Counted from the stretch's first letter, positions 1 to 15,069 are shown. The stretch is 64,000 nucleotides of DNA from Xestospongia bergquistia (GCA_963965975.1 OZ014414.1:4687501-4751500), one strand, 5' to 3'. Notes: generated from the sequence alone by a model not told the origin. Numbers and translations: made by a program.

Positions 1-143
1 ACAGTTTAGTAAGTTAGTTTGCATTAACGCTCTAAAGTCTTTAAGTTAAAGACTTTAGAAGGTTTAGACTGTTGTGTGATGCGTATGAAGTAAACTGATC
101 TGTCTAAAGGACTTTATGGCACTAACTAAATAAACAGATATTA

Positions 144-2145
144 ACAGTTTACTAAGTTAGTTTGCATTAACGCTCTAAAGTCTTTAAGATAAAGACTTTA
201 GAAGGTATATACTATTGAGAGAAGTTTATAAAGTAAACTGCTCAGTCTAATGGACTTTATGGCACTAAGTAAATAATCAGCTACTAACAGTTTAGAGAGT
301 TATGTTGCATTAACGCTCTAAAGTCTTTAAGTTAAAGACTTTAGAAGGTTGAGACTATTGATCGACGCTTATAAAGTAAGCTGCTCAGTCTAATGAACTT
401 TATGGCACTAACTAAATAAACAGCAATTAAAAGTTTCGTAAGTTAGTTTGCATTAACTCTCTAAAGTCTTTAAGTTGAAGACTTTAGAAGGTTTAGACTA
501 CTGAGAGAAGTTTATAAGGTAAACTGCTCAGTCAAAAGGACTTTATGGCACTAACTAAATAAACAGCTATTAACAGTTTAGTAAGTTAGTTTGCATTAAC
601 GCTCTAAAGTGTTTAAGTGAAAGACTTTAGAAGGTTGAGACTATTGAGAGAAGTTTATAAAGTAAACTACTCAGTCTAAAGGACTTTATGGCATTAACTA
701 AATAAACAGCTATTAACAGTTTAGTAAGTTAGTTTGCATTAACGCTCTAAAGTCTTTAAGTTAAAGACATTAGAAGGTTTAGACTATTGAGAGAAGTTTA
801 TAAAGTAAACTGCTCAGTCTGAAGGACTTTTTGGCACTAACTATATAAACATCTATCAACAGTTTTGAAAGTTTGTTTGCTTTAACACTCTAATGTCTTT
901 AAGTTAAAGACTTTAGAAGGTCTAGACTATTGAGAGAAGTTTATAAAGTAAACTGCTCAGTCTAAAGGACTTTATGGCACTAACTAAATAAACAGCTATT
1001 AACAGTTTAGTAAGTTAGTTTGCATTAACGCTCTAAAGTCTTTAAGATAAAGACTTTAGAAGGTTTATACTATTTAGAGAAGTTTATAAAGTAAACTGCT
1101 CAGTCTAACGGACTTTATGGCACTAAGTAAATAAACAGCTATTAACAGTTTAGAGAGTTATGTTGCAATAACGCTCTAAAGTCTTTAAGTTAAAGACTTT
1201 AGAAGGTTGAGACTATTGATCGACGCGTATAAAGTAAGCTGCTCAGTCTAATGGACTTTATGGCACTAACAAAGTAAACAGCAATTAAAAGTTTCGTAAG
1301 TTAGTTTGCATTAAGTCTCTAAAGTCTTTAAGTTGAAGACTTTAGAAGGTTTAGACTACTGAGAGAAGTTTATAAGGTAAACTGCTCAGTCTAAAGGACT
1401 TTATGGCACTAACTAAATAAACAGCTATTAACAGTTTAGTAAGTTAGTTTGCATTAACGCTCTAAAGTGTTTAAGTTAAAGACTTTAGAAGGTTGAGACT
1501 ATTGAGAGAAGTTTATAAAGTAAACTACTCAGTCTAAAGGACTTTATGGCATTAACTAAATAAACAGCTATTAACAGTTTAGTAAGTTAGTTTGCATTAA
1601 CGCTCTAAAGTCTTTAAGTTAAAGACATTAGAAGGTTTAGACTATTGAGAGAAGTTTATAAAGTAAACTGCTCAGTGTGAAGGACTTTTTGGCACTAACT
1701 ATATAAACCGCTATCAACAGTTTTGAAAGTTTGTTTGCTTTAACACTCTAAAGTCTTTAAGTTAAAGACTTTAGAAGGTTTAGACTATTGAGAGAAGTTT
1801 ATAAAGTAAACTGCTTAGTCTAAAGGACTTTATGGCACTAACTAAATAAACAGCTATTAACAGTTTAGTAAGTTAGTTTGCATTAACGCTCTAAAGTCTT
1901 TAAGTTAAAGACATTAGAAGGTTTAGACTATTGAGAGAAGTTTATAAAGTAAACTGCTCAGTCTGAAGGACTTTTTGGCACTAACTATATAAACAGCTAT
2001 CAACAGTTTTGAAAGTTTGTTTGCTTTAACACTCTAAAGTCTTTAAGTTAAAGACTTTAGAAGGTTTAGACAATTGAGAGAAGTTTATAAAGTAAACTGC
2101 TCAGTCTAATGGACTTTATGGCACTAAGTAAATAAACTGCTATTA
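144..2145. repeat. 6-monomer higher-order repeat, period 858 bp
   Basis: Marker variants recur exactly 858 bp apart: the TCGACGC block at 362 and 1220, and GAAAGTTTGTTTGCTTT at 867 and 1725. The last two monomers of the unit recur once more, with the GAAAGTTTG marker at 2011, 286 bp further on. So there are two full units of six monomers plus a two-monomer extension. Limits are by eye. Confidence 0.85.
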
Positions 2146-4211
2146 ACAGTTTATTAAGTTATGTTGCGTTAACGCTCTAAAGTCTTTAAGTTAAAGACTT
2201 TAGAAGGTTGAGACTATTGATCGACGCTATAAATTAAGCTGCTCAGTCTAATGGACTTTATGGCACTAACTAAATAAACAGCTATTAACAGTTTAGTAAG
2301 TTAGTTTGCGTTAAAGCTCTAAAGTTTTTAAGTTAAAGACTTTAGAAGGTTTAGACTATTGTGAGAAGTTTATAAAGTAAACTGCTCAGTCTAAAGGACT
2401 TCATGGCACTAACTAAATAAACAGCTATTAACAGTTTAGTAAGTTAGTTTGCATTAACGCTCTAAAGTCTTTAAGTAAAAGACTTTAGTAGGTTTAGACT
2501 ATTGAGAGAAGTTTATAAAGTAAACTGCTCAGTCTAAAGGACTTAATGAGACTAACTAAGCATTCAGTTATTAACTGTTGAGTAATTTAGTTTGCATTAA
2601 CGCTCTAAAGTCTTTAAGTTAAAGTCTTCGAAGGTTTAGACTATTGAGAGAAGTTTACAAAGTAAACTGCTCAGTCTAAGGACTTTATGGCATTAACTAA
2701 ATAAACAGCTATTAACAGTTTAGTAAGTTAGTTTGCATTAACGCTCTAAAGTCTTTAAGTTAAAGACTTTAGAAAGTTTAAACTATTGAGAGATGTTTAT
2801 AAAGTAAACTGCTCAGTCTAAAGAACTTTATGGCACTAACTAAATAAACAGCTATTAACAGTTTAGTAAGTTAGTTTGCATTAACGCTCTAAAGTCTTTA
2901 AGTTAAAGACTTTAGAAGGTTTAGACTTTTGAGACAAGGTTATAAAGTAAACTGCTCAGTCTAAAGGACTTTATGGCACTAACTAAATAAACAGCTATTA
3001 ACAGTTTTGTAAGTTAGTTTGCTTTAACGCTCTAAAGTCTTTAAGTTAAAGACTTTAGAAGGTTTAGACTATTGAGAGAAGTTTATAAGGTAAACTGCAC
3101 AGTCTAAAGGACTTTATGGCACTAACTAAATAAACAGCTATTAACAGTTTAGTAAGTTAGTTTGCATTAACACTCTAAAGTCATTAAGTTAAAGACTTTA
3201 GAATGTTTAGACTATTGAGTGATGCTTACGAAATAGACTGCTCTCCCTAAAGGACTTTATGGCACTAACTAAATAAACAGCTATTAACAGTTTAGTTAGC
3301 TAGTTTGCATTAACGCTCTAAAGTCTTTAAATTAAAGACTTTAGAAGGTTTAGACTATTGAGAGTATTTTATAAAGTAAACTGCTCAGTTTAAAGGACCT
3401 TATGGCACTAACTAAATAAACAGCTATTAACAGTTTAGTAAGTTAGTTTGCATTAACGCTCTAAAGTCTTTAAGTTAAAGACTTTAGAAGGTTTAGAGTA
3501 TTGAGAGAATTTTGTAAAGTATACTGCTCTGTCTAAAGGACTTTATGGCACTAACTAAATAAACAGCTATTAACAGTTTATTAAGTTAGTTTGCGTTAGC
3601 GCTCTATAGTCTTTAAGTTAAAGACTTTAGAAGGTTTAGACTATGGAGAGATGCTTATAAAGTAAACTGCTCTCGCTAAAGGACTTTATGGCACTTACTA
3701 AATAAACAGCTATTAACAGTTTAGTAAGTTAGTTTGCATTAACGCTCTAAAGTCTTTTAAAGACTTTAGAAGGTTTAGACTATAGAGCGAAGTTTATAAA
3801 GTAAACTGCTCAGTCTAAAGGACCTACGGCACTAACTAAATAAACAGCTATTAACAGTTTAGTAAGTTAGTTTGCATTAACGCTCTAAAGTCTTTATGTT
3901 AAAGACTTTAGAAGCTTTAGACTAATGAGAGAGTTTATAAAGTAAACTGCTCAGTCTAAAGGACTTTATCACACTAACTAAATAAACAGCTATTAACAGT
4001 TTAGTAAGTTAGTTTGCCTTAACGCTCTAAAGTCTTTAAGTTAAAGACTTTTGAAGGCTTAAACTACTGAGAGAACTTTATAAAGTGAACTGCTCAGTCT
4101 AAAGGACTTAATGGGACTAACTAAGCATTCAGTTATTAACAGTTTAGTACGTTAGTTTGCATTAACGCTCTAAAGTCTTTAAGTTAAAGACTTTAGAAGG
4201 TTTAGACTATT

Positions 4212-5460
4212 GAGAGAAGGTTATCAAGTAAACTGCTCAGTCTAAAGGACTTTATGGCACTAACTAAATAAAGAGCTATTAACAGTTTTCTAAGTTACTT
4301 TGCTTTAACGCTTTAAAGTCTTTAATTTAAAGACTTTAGAAGGTTTAGACTATTGAGATATGTTTATAAAGTAAACTGCTCACTCTAAAGGACTTTACGG
4401 CACTAACTAAATGAACAGCTATTAACAGTTTAGTAAGTAAGTTTGCATTAACACTCTCAAGTCATTAAGTTAAAGATTTTAGAAGGTTTAGACTATTGAG
4501 TGAAGCTTACAAAATAAACTGCTCTGTCTAAAGGACTTTATGGCACTAACTAAGTAAAGAGCTATTAACAGTTTAGTAAGTTAGTTTGCATTAACGCTTT
4601 AAAGTCTTTAAGTTAAAGACTTTAGAAGGTTTAGACTATTGAGAGAAGGTTATCAAGTAAACTGCTCAGTCTAAAGGACTTTATGGCACTAACTAAATAA
4701 AGAGCTATTAACAGTTTTCTAAGTTACTTTGCTTTAACGCTTTAAAGTCTTTAATTTAAAGACGTTAGAAGGTTCAGACTATTGAGAGAAGTTTATAAAG
4801 TAAACTGCTCAGTCTAAAGGACTTTATGGCACTAACTAAATAAACAGCTATTAACAGTTTAGTAAGTTAGTTTGCATTAACGCTCTAAAGTCTTTAAGTT
4901 AAAGACTTTAGAAGGTTTAGACTATTGAGAGAAGTTTATAAAGTAAACTGCTCAGTCTAAAGGACTCTATGGCACTAACTATATACACAGCTGTTAACAG
5001 TTTAGTAAGTCAGTTTGCATTAACGCTCTAAAGTCTTTAAGTTAAAGACTTTAGAAGGTTTAGACTATTGAGAGAACTTTATAAAGTAAACTGCTCTGTC
5101 TAAAGGACTTTATGGCACTAACTAAATAAACAGCTATTAACAGTTTAGTAAGTTAGTTTGCATTAACGCTCTAAAGTCTTTAAGTTAAAGACTTTAGAAG
5201 GTTTAGACTATTGAGATATGTTTATAAAGTAAACTGCTCACTCTAAAGGACTTTACGGCACTAACTAAATGAACAGCTATTAACAGTTTAGTAAGTAAGT
5301 TTGCATTAACACTCTCAAGTCATTAAGTTAAAGATTTTAGAAGGTTTAGACTATTGAGTGAAGCTTACAAAATAAACTGCTCTGTCTAAAGGACTTTATG
5401 GCACTAACTAAGTAAAGAGCTATTAACAGTTTAGTAAGTTAGTTTGCATTAACGCTCTAA
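4212..5460. repeat. 3- and 6-monomer higher-order repeats
   Basis: A variant with GGTTATCAAG recurs at 4212 and 4641 (429 bp, three monomers). A GATATG variant followed by ATGAACAGC recurs at 4411 and 5269 (858 bp, six monomers). The two periods overlap, so two rounds of duplication of different size are needed to explain this stretch. Confidence 0.75.
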
Positions 5461-8400
5461 AGTCTTTAATTTAAAGACTTTAGAAGCTTTAGACTATTGA
5501 GAGAAGTTTATAAAGTAAACTGCTCAGTCTAAAGGACTTTATGGCACAAACTAAATGAACAGCTATTAACAGTTTAGTAAGTTAGTTTGCATTAACGCTC
5601 TAAAGTCTTTAAGTTAAAGACTTTAGAAGGTTTAGACTATTGAGAGAAGTTTATAAAGTAAACTGCTCAGTCTAAAGGACTTTATGGCACTAACTAAATA
5701 AACAACTATTAACAGTTTAGTAAGTTTGTTTGCATGAAAGCTCTAAAGTCTTTAAGTTAAAGACTTTAGAAGGTTTAGACTATTGAGTGACGCTTATAAA
5801 GTAAACTGATCAGTCTAAAGGACTTTATGGCACTAACTAAATAAACAGCTATTAACAGTTTAGTAAGTTAGTTTGCATTAACGCTCTAAAGTCTTTAAGT
5901 TAACGACTTTAGAAGGTTTAAATTATTGAGAGAAGTTTATAAAGTAAACTGCTCAGTCTAAAGGACTTTATGGCACTATCTAAATAAAAAGCTATTAACA
6001 GTTTAGTGAGTTAGTTTGCATTAACGCTCTAAAGTCTTTAAGTTGAAGACTTTAGAAGGTTTAGACTATTGAGAGAAGTTTATAAAGTAAACTGCTCAGT
6101 CTAAAGGACCTTATGGCACTAAATAAATGAACAGCAATTAACAGTTTAGTAAGTAAGTGTGCATTAACACTCTAAACTCATTAAGTTAAAGACTTTAGAA
6201 GGTTTAGACTATTGAGTGAAACTTACAAAATAAACTGCTCTGTCTAAAGGACTTTATGGCACTAACTAAATAAAGAGCTATTAACAGTTTAGTAAGTTAG
6301 TTTGCATTAACGCTCTAAAGTCTTTAAGTTAAAGACTTACAAGGTTTAGACTATTGAGAGAAGTTTATAAAGTAAACTGCTCAGTCTAAAGGACTTTATG
6401 GCACTATCTAAATAAACAGCTATTAACAGTTTAGTAAGTTAGTTTGCATTAACGCTCTAAAGTCTTTAAGTTAAAGACTTTACAAGCTTTAGACTATTGA
6501 GAGAAGTTTATAAAGTAAACTGCTCAGTCTAAAGGACACTATGGCACTAACTAAATAAACAGCTATTAACAGTTTAGTAAGTTAGTTTGCATTAATGCTC
6601 TAAAGTCTTTAAGTTAAAGACTTTAGAAGGTTTAGACTATGGAGAGAAGTTTATAAAGGAAACTGCTCAGTCTAAAGGACTTTATGGCACTAACTAAATA
6701 AACAGCTATTAACAGTTTAGTAAGTTAGTTTGCATTAACGCTCTAAAGTCTTTAAGTTAAAGACTTACAAGGTTTAGACTATTGAGAGAACTTTATAAAG
6801 TAAACTGCTCAGTCTAAAGGACTTTATGGCACTAACTAAATAAACAGCTATTAACAGTTTAGTAAGTTTGTTTGCATTAACGCTCTAAAGTCTTTAAGTT
6901 AAAGACTTTAGAAGGTTTAGACTATTGAGAGAAGTTTATAATGTAAACTGGTAAGTCTAAAGGACTTTATGGCACTAACTAAATAAACAGCTATTAACAG
7001 TTTAGTAAGTTAGTTTGCATTAACGCTCTAAAGTCTTTAAGTTAAAGACTTTAGAAGGTTTAGACTATTGATAGAAGTTTATAAAGTAAACTGCTCAGTC
7101 TAAAGGACTTTATGGCACTAACTAAATAAACAGCTATTAACAGTTTAGTAAGTTAATTTGCATTAACGCTCTAATGTCTTTAAGTTAAAGACTTTAGAAG
7201 GTTTAGACTATGGAGAGAAGTTTATAAAGTAAACTGCTCAGTCTAAAGGACTTTATGGCACTAACTAAATAAACAGCTATTAACAGTTTAGTAAGTTAGT
7301 TTGCATTAACGCTCTAAAGTCTTTAAGTTATTGACTTTATAAGGTTTAGACTATTGAGAGAATTTTATACTGTAAACAGCTCAGTCTAAAGGACTTTATG
7401 CCACTAACGAAATAAACAACTACTAACAGTTTAGTAAGTTAGTTTGTATTAACGCTCTAAAGTCTTTAAGTTAAAGACTTTAGAAGGTTTAGACTATTGA
7501 GAGAAGTTTATAAGGTAAACTGCTCAGTCTAAAGAACTTTATGGCACTAACTAAATAAAGAGCTATTAACAGTTTAGTAAGTTAGTTTGCATTAACGCTC
7601 TAAAGTCTTTAAGTTAAAGACTTTAGAACGTTTAGATTATTGAGAGAAGTTTATAAAGTAAACTGCTAAGTCTAAAGGACTTTATGGCACTAACTAAATA
7701 AACAGCTATTAACAGTTTAGTAAGTTAGTTTGCATTAACGCTCTAAAGTCTTTAAGTTAAAGACTTTAGAAGGTTTAGACTATTGACAGAAGTTTGTAAG
7801 GTAAACTGCTCAGTCTAAACGACTTTATGGCACTAACTAAATAAACAGCTATTAACAGTTTAGTAGGTTAGTTTGCATTAACGCTCTAAAGTCTTTAAGT
7901 TAAAGACTTTAGAAGGTTTAGACTATTGAGAGAAGTTTATAAAGTAAACTGCTAAGTCTAAAGGACTTTATGGCACTAACTAAATAAACAGCTATTAACA
8001 GTTTAGCAATTTAGTTTGCATTAACGCTCTAAAGTCTTTAAGTTAAAGACTTTAGAAGGTTTAGACTATTGAGAGAAGTTTATAAAGTAAACTGCTCGGT
8101 CTAAAGGACTTTATTGCACTAACTAAATAAACAGCTATTAACAGTTTAGTAAGTTAGTTTGCATTAACGCTCTAAAGTCTTTAAGTTAAAGACTTTAGTA
8201 GGTTTTGACTATTGAGAGAAGTTAATAAAGTAAACTGCTAAGTCTAAAGGACTTTATGGCACTAACTAAATAAACAGCTATTAACAGTTTAGTAAGTTAG
8301 TTTGCATTAACGCTCTAAAGTCTTTAAGTTAAAGACTTTAGAAGGTTTAGACTATTGAGAGAAGGTGATAAGGTAAACTGCTCAGTCTAAAGGACTTTAT

Positions 8401-9689
8401 GGCACTAACTGAATAAACAGCTATTAACAGTTTAGTAAGTTAGTTAGCATTAACGCTCTAAAGTCTTTAAGTTAAAGACTTTAGAAGTTTTACATTATTG
8501 AGAGAAGTTTGTAAAGTAAACTGCTCAGTCTAAAGGACTTTATGGCACTAACTAAATAAACAGCTATTAACAGTTTAGTAAGATAGTTTGCAGTTAACGC
8601 TCAAAAGTCTTTAAGTTAAAGCCTTTAGAATGTTTGGACTATTAAGAGAAGTTTATAAAGTAAACTGCTCAGTCTAAAGGGCTTTATGGCGGTAACTAAA
8701 TAAACAGCTATTAACAGTTTAGTAAGTTAGTTTGCAGTCAACGCTCTAAAGTTTTTAGTTAAAGCCTTTAGAAGGTTTAGACTATTGAGAGAAGTTTATA
8801 AAGTAAACTGCTCAGGCTAAAGGACTTTATGGCACTAACTAAATAAACAGCTAGTAACAGTTAAGTGAGTTAGTTTGCATTAACGCTCCAAAGTCTTTAA
8901 GTTAAAGACTTTTGTAGGTTTAAACTGTTGAGAGAAGTTTATAAAGTAAACTGCTCAGTCTAAAGGACTTAATGGGACTAACTAAGCATTCAGTTATTAA
9001 CAGTTTAGTGAGTTTCTTTACATTAACGCTCTAAAGTCTTTAAGTTAAAGACTTTAGATGGTTTAGACTGTTGAGAGAAGTTTTTAAAGTAAACTGCTCA
9101 CTCTAAAGGACTTTATGGCATGAACTCAATAAACAGCTATTAACAGGTTAGTAAGTTAGTTTGCATTAACGCTCTAAAGTCATTAACTTAAAGACTTTAG
9201 AAGGTTTAGAGTATTAAGAGATGTTTATAGAGTAAACTGCTCTGTCTAAAGGACTTTATGGCACTAACTATATAAACAGCTATTAACAGTTTAGTAAGTT
9301 AGTTTGCATTAACGCTCTAAAGTCTTTATGTTAAAGACTTTAGAAGGTTTGACGATTGAGAGAAGGTTATCAAGTAAACTGCTCAGTCTAAAGGACTTTA
9401 TGGCACTAACTAAATAAACAGCTATTAACAGTTTAGTAAGTTAGTTTGCTTTAACGCTCAATAGTCTTTAAGTTAAAGACTTTAGAATGTTTAGACTATT
9501 GAGAGAAGTTTATAAAGTAAACTGCTCAGTCTGAAGGACTTTATGGCACTAACTAAATAAACAGCTATTAACAGTTTAGTAAGTTAGTTTGCATTAACGC
9601 TCTAAAGTCTTTAAGTTAAAGACTTTAGAAGGTTTAGACTATTGAGAGAAGTTTATAAAGTAAACTGCTCAGTCTAAAGGACTTTATGG

Positions 9690-12600
9690 CACTGACTAAA
9701 TGAACAGCTATTAACAGTTTAGTAAGTAAGTTTGCTTTAACACTCTAAAGTCATTAAGTTAAAGACTTTAGAAGGTTTAGACTATTGAGTGAAGCTTACA
9801 AAATAAACTGCTCTGTCTAAAGGACTTTATGGCACTAACTAAATAAACAGCTATTAACAGTTTATTAAGTTAGTTTGCATTAACTCTCTAAAGTCTTTAA
9901 GTTAAAGACTTTAGAAGGTTTAGACTATTGAGAGAAGTTTATAAAGTAAACCGCTAAGCCTAAAGGACATTATGGCACTAACTAAATAAACAGCTATTAA
10001 CGGTTTAGTAAGTTAGTTTGCATTAACGCTCTAAAGTCATTAAGTTAAAGACTTTAGAAGGTTTAGACCATTGAGAGAAGTTTATAAAGTAAACTGCTCA
10101 GTCTAAAGGACTTTACGGCACTAACTAAATAAACAGCTATTAACAGTTTAGTAAGTTAGTTTGCATTAACGCCTTAAAGTCTTTAAGTTAAAGACTTTAG
10201 AAGGTTTAGACTATTGAGAGAGTTTATAAAGTAAACTGCTCAGTCTAAAAGACTTTATCACACTAACTACATAAACAGGTATTAACAGTTTAGTAAGTTA
10301 TTTTGCATTAATGCTCTAAAGTCTTTAAGTTAAAGACTTTTGAAGGTTTAAACTATTTAGAGAAGTTTATAAAGTAAACTACTCAGTCTAAAGGACTAAA
10401 TGGGACTAACTAAGCATTCAGTTATTAAGAGTTTAGTAAGTTAGTTTGCATTAACGCTCTAAAGTCTTTAAGGTATAGACTTTAGAAGGTTTAGAGTATT
10501 GAGAGAAGTTTATAAAGTAAACTGCTCAGTCTAAAGGAGTTTATGGCACTAACTAAATAAACAGATATTAACAGTTTAGTAAGTTAGTTTGCATTAACGC
10601 TCTAAAGTCTTTAAGTTAAAGACTTTAGAAGGTTTAGACTATTGAGAGAAGTTTATAAAGTAAACTGCTCAGTCTAAAGGACTCTATGGCACTAACTAAA
10701 TAAACAGCTATTAACAGTTTAGTAAGTGAGTTTGCATTAAGGCTCTAAAGTCTTTAAGTTAAAGACTTTAGAAGGTTTAGACTATTGAGATAAGTTTATA
10801 AAGTAAACTGCTCAGTCTAAAGGACTTTATGGCACTAACTAAATGAACAGCTATTAACAGTTTAGTAAGTAAGTTTGCTTTAACACATTAAAGTCATTAA
10901 GTTAAAGACTTTAGAAGGTTTAGACAATTGAGTGAAGCTTACAAAATAAACTGCTCTCTCTAAAGGACTTTATGGCACTAACTAAATAAACAGCTATTAA
11001 CAGTTTAGTAAGTTAGTTTGCATTAACGCTCTGAAGTCTTTAAGGTATAGACTTTAGAAAGTTTAGAGTATTGAGAGAAGTTTATAAAGTAAACTGCTCA
11101 GTCTAAAGGACTTTACGGCACTAACTAAATAAACAGCTATTAACAGTTTAGTAAGTTAGTTTGCATTAACGCCTTAAAGTCTTTAAGTTAAAGACTTTAG
11201 AAAGTTTAGACTATTGAGAGTGTTTATAAAGTAAACTGCTCAGTCTAAAAGACTTTATCACACTAACTACATAAACAGCTATTAACAGTTTTGTAAGTTA
11301 GTTTGCTTTAACGCTCTAAAGTCTTTAAGTTAAAGACTTTAGAAGGTTTAGACTATTGAGAGAAGTTTATAAAGTAAACTGCTCAGTCTGAAGGACTCTA
11401 TGGCACTAACTAAATAAACAGCTATTAACAGTTTAGTAAGTTAGTTTGCATTAACGCTCTAAAGTCTTTAAGTTAAAGACTTTAGAAGGTTTAGACTATT
11501 GAGAGAAGTTTATAAAGTAAACTGCTCAGTCTAAAGGGCTTTACGGCACTAAATAAATAAACAGCTATTAACAGTTTAGTAAGTTAGTTTGCATTAACGC
11601 CTTAAAGTCTTTAAGTTAAAGACTTTAGAAGGTTTAGACTATTGAGAGAGTTTATAAAGTAAACTGCTCAGTCTAAAAGACTTTATCACACTAACTACAT
11701 AAACAGCTATTAACAGTTTAGTAAGTTAGTTTGCATTAATGATCTAAAGTCTTTAAGTTAAAGACTTTTGAAGTTTAAACTATTGAGAGAAGTTTATAAA
11801 GTGAACTACTCAGTCTAAAGGACTAAATGGGACTAACTAAGCATTCATTTATTAACAGTTTAGTAAGTTAGTTTGCATTAACGCTCTAAAGTCTTTAAGT
11901 TCTAGACTTTAGAAGGTTTAGAGTATTGAGAGAAGTTTATAAAGTAAACTGCTCAGTCTAAAGGACTTTATGGCACTAACTAAATAAACAGCTATTAAGA
12001 GTTTTGTAAATTAGTTTGCTTTAACGCTCTAAAGTCTTTAAGTTGTAGACTTTAGAAGGTTTAGACTATTGAGAGAAGTTTATAAAGTAAACTGCTCAGT
12101 CTAAAGGACTCTATGGCACTAACTAAATAAACAGCTATTAACAGTTTAGTAAGTTAGTTTGCATTAACGCTCTAAAGTCTTTAAGTTAAAGCCTTAAGAA
12201 TTTTTAGACTATTGAGAGAAGTTTATAAAGTAAACTGCTCAGTCTAAAGGACTTTATGGCACTAAATAAATGAACAGCTATTGACTGTTTAGTAAGTAAG
12301 TTTGCTTTAACACTTTAAAGTCTTTAAGTTAAAGACTTTAGAAGATTTAGACTATTGAGTGAAGCTTACAAAATAAACTGCTCTGTCTAAAGGACTTTAT
12401 GGCACTAACTAAATAAACAGCTATTAACAGTTTAGTAAGTTAGTTTGCATTAACGCTCTAAAGTCTTTAAGTTAAAGACTTTAGAAGGTTTAGACTATTG
12501 AGAGAATTTTATAAAGTAAACTGCTCAGTCTAAAGGACTTTACGGCACTAAATAAATAAACAGGTATTAACAGTTTAGTAAGTTAGTTTGCATTAACGCC

Positions 12601-14700
12601 TTAAAGTCTTTAAGTTAAAGACTTTAGAAAGTTTAGACTATTGAGAGAGTTTATAATGTAAACTGCTCAGTCTAAAAGACTTTATCACACAAACTACATA
12701 AACAGCCATTAACAGTTTAGTAAGTTAGTTTGCATTAACGCTCTAAAGTCTTTAAGTTAAAGACTTTTGAAGGTTTAAACTATTTAGAGAAGTTTATAAA
12801 GTAAACTACTCTGTCTAAAGGTCTAAATGGGACTAACTAAGCATTCAGTTATTAACAGTTTAGTAAGTTAGTTTGCATTAACGCTCTAAAGTCTTTAAGT
12901 TATAGACTTTAGAAGGTTTAGAGTATTGAGAGAAGTTTATAAAGTAAACTGCTCAGTCTAAAGGACTTTATGGCACTAACTAAAAAAACAGCTATTAACA
13001 GTTTTGTAAGTTAGTTTGCTTTAAAGCTCTAAAGTCTTTAAGTTAAAGACTTTAGAAGGTTCAGACTATTGAGAGAAGTTTATAAAGTAAACTGCTCAGT
13101 CTAAAGGGCTCTATGGCACTAACTAAATAAACAGCTATTAACAGTTTAGTAAGTTACTTTGCATTAACGCTCTAAAGTCTTTAAGTTAAAGACTTAAGAA
13201 GGTTTAGACTATTGAGAGAAATTTATAAAGTAAACTGCTGAGTCTAAAGGACTTTATGGCACTAACTAAATGAACAGCTATTAACAGTTTAGTAAGTAAG
13301 TTTGCTTTAACACATTAAAGTCATTAAGTTAAAGACTTTAGAAGGTTTAGACTATTGAGTGAAGCTTACAAAATAAACTGCTCTGTCTAAAGGACTTTAT
13401 GGCACTAACTAAATAAACAGCTATTAACAGTTTAGTAAGTTAGTTTGCATTAACGCTCTAAAGTCTTTAAGTTAAAGACTTTAGAAGGTTTAGACTATTA
13501 AGAAAAGTTTATAAAGTAAACTGCTCAGTCTAAAGGACTTTACGGCACTAAATAAATAAACAGCTATTAACAGTTTAGTAAGTTAGTTTGCATTAACGCC
13601 TTAAAGTCTTTAAGTTAAAGACTTTAGAAGGTTTAGACTATTGAGAGAGTTTATAAAGTAAACTGCTCAGTCTAAAAGACTTTATCACACTAACTACATA
13701 AACAGTTATTAACAGTTTAGTAACTTAGTTTGCATTAACGCTCTAAAGTCTTTAAGTTAAAGACTTTTGAAGGTTTAAACTATTGAGAGAAGTTTATGAA
13801 GTAAACTACTCAGTCTAAAGGACTAAATGGGACTAACTAAGCAGTCAGTTATTAACAGTTTAGTAAGTTAGTTTGCATTAACGCTCTAAAGTCTTTAAGA
13901 TATAGACTTGAGAAGGTTTAGAGTATTGAGAGAAGTTTATAAAGTGAACTGCTCAGTCTAAAGGACTTTATGGCACTAACTAAATAAACAGCTATTAACA
14001 GTTTTGTAAGTTAGTTTGCTTTAACGCTCTAAAGTCTTTAAGTTAAAGACTTTTGAAGGTTTAAACTATTGAGAGAAGTTTATAAATTAAACTACTCAGT
14101 CTAAAGGACTAAATGGGACTAACTAAGCAGTCAGTTATTAACAGTTTAGTAAGTTAGTTTGCATTAACGCTCTAAAGTCTTTAAGATATAGACTTGAGAA
14201 GGTTTAGAGTATTGAGAGAAGTTTATAAAGTGAACTGCTCAGTCTAAAGGACTTTATGGCACTAACTAAATAAACAGCTATTAACAGTTTTGTAAGTTAG
14301 TTTGCTTTAACGCTCTAAAGTCTTTAAGTTAAAGACTTTAGAAAGTTTAGACTATTGAGAGAAGTTTATAAAGTAAACTGCTCAGTCTAAAGGACTCTAT
14401 GGCATTAACTAAATAAACAGCTATTAACAGTTTAGTAAGTTAGTTTGCATTAACGCTCTAAAGTCTTTAAGTTAAAGACTTAAGAAAGTTTAGACTATTG
14501 AGAGAAGTTTATAAAGTAAACTGCTCAGTCTAAAGGACTTTATGGCACTAGCTAAATGAACAGCTATTAACAGTTTAGTAAGTAAGTTTGCTTTAACACT
14601 TTAAAGTCATTAAGTTAAAGACTTTAGAAGGTTTAGACTATTGAGTGAAGCTTACAAAATAAACTGCTCTGTTTAAAGGACTTTATGGCACTAACTAAAT
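9690..14700. repeat. 7-monomer higher-order repeat block, period about 1,000 bp
   Basis: The marker reading AAATGGGACTAACTAAGC, or a close variant, lies at about 10,392, 11,819, 12,819, 13,819 and 14,105. The spacings are 1,427, 1,000, 1,000 and 286 bp, that is ten, seven, seven and two monomers after small indels. A second marker, TGAACAGC with GTAAGTAAGTTTGCTTT, follows the same spacing. Shared 2-bp losses in GAGAGAGTTTATAA monomers travel with the unit. Confidence 0.8.
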
Positions 14701-15069
14701 AAACAGCTATTAACAGTTTAGTAAGTTAGTTTGCATTAACGCTTTAAAGTCTTTAAGTTATACACTTTAGAAGGTTTAGACTATTGAGAGAAGTTTATAA
14801 AGTAAACCGCTAAGCCTAAAGGACTTTATGGCACTAACTAAATAAACAGCTATTAACAGTTTAGTAAGTTAGTTTGCATTATCGCTCTAAAGTCATTAAG
14901 TTAAAGACTTTAGAAGTTTTAGACTATTGAGAGAAGTTCATAAAGTAAACTGCTCAGTCTAAAGGACTTTATGGCACTAAATAAATAAACAGCTATTAAC
15001 AGTTTAGTAAGTTAGTTGCATTAACGCTCTAAAGTCTTTAAGTTAAAGACTTTAGAAGTTTTAGACTAT

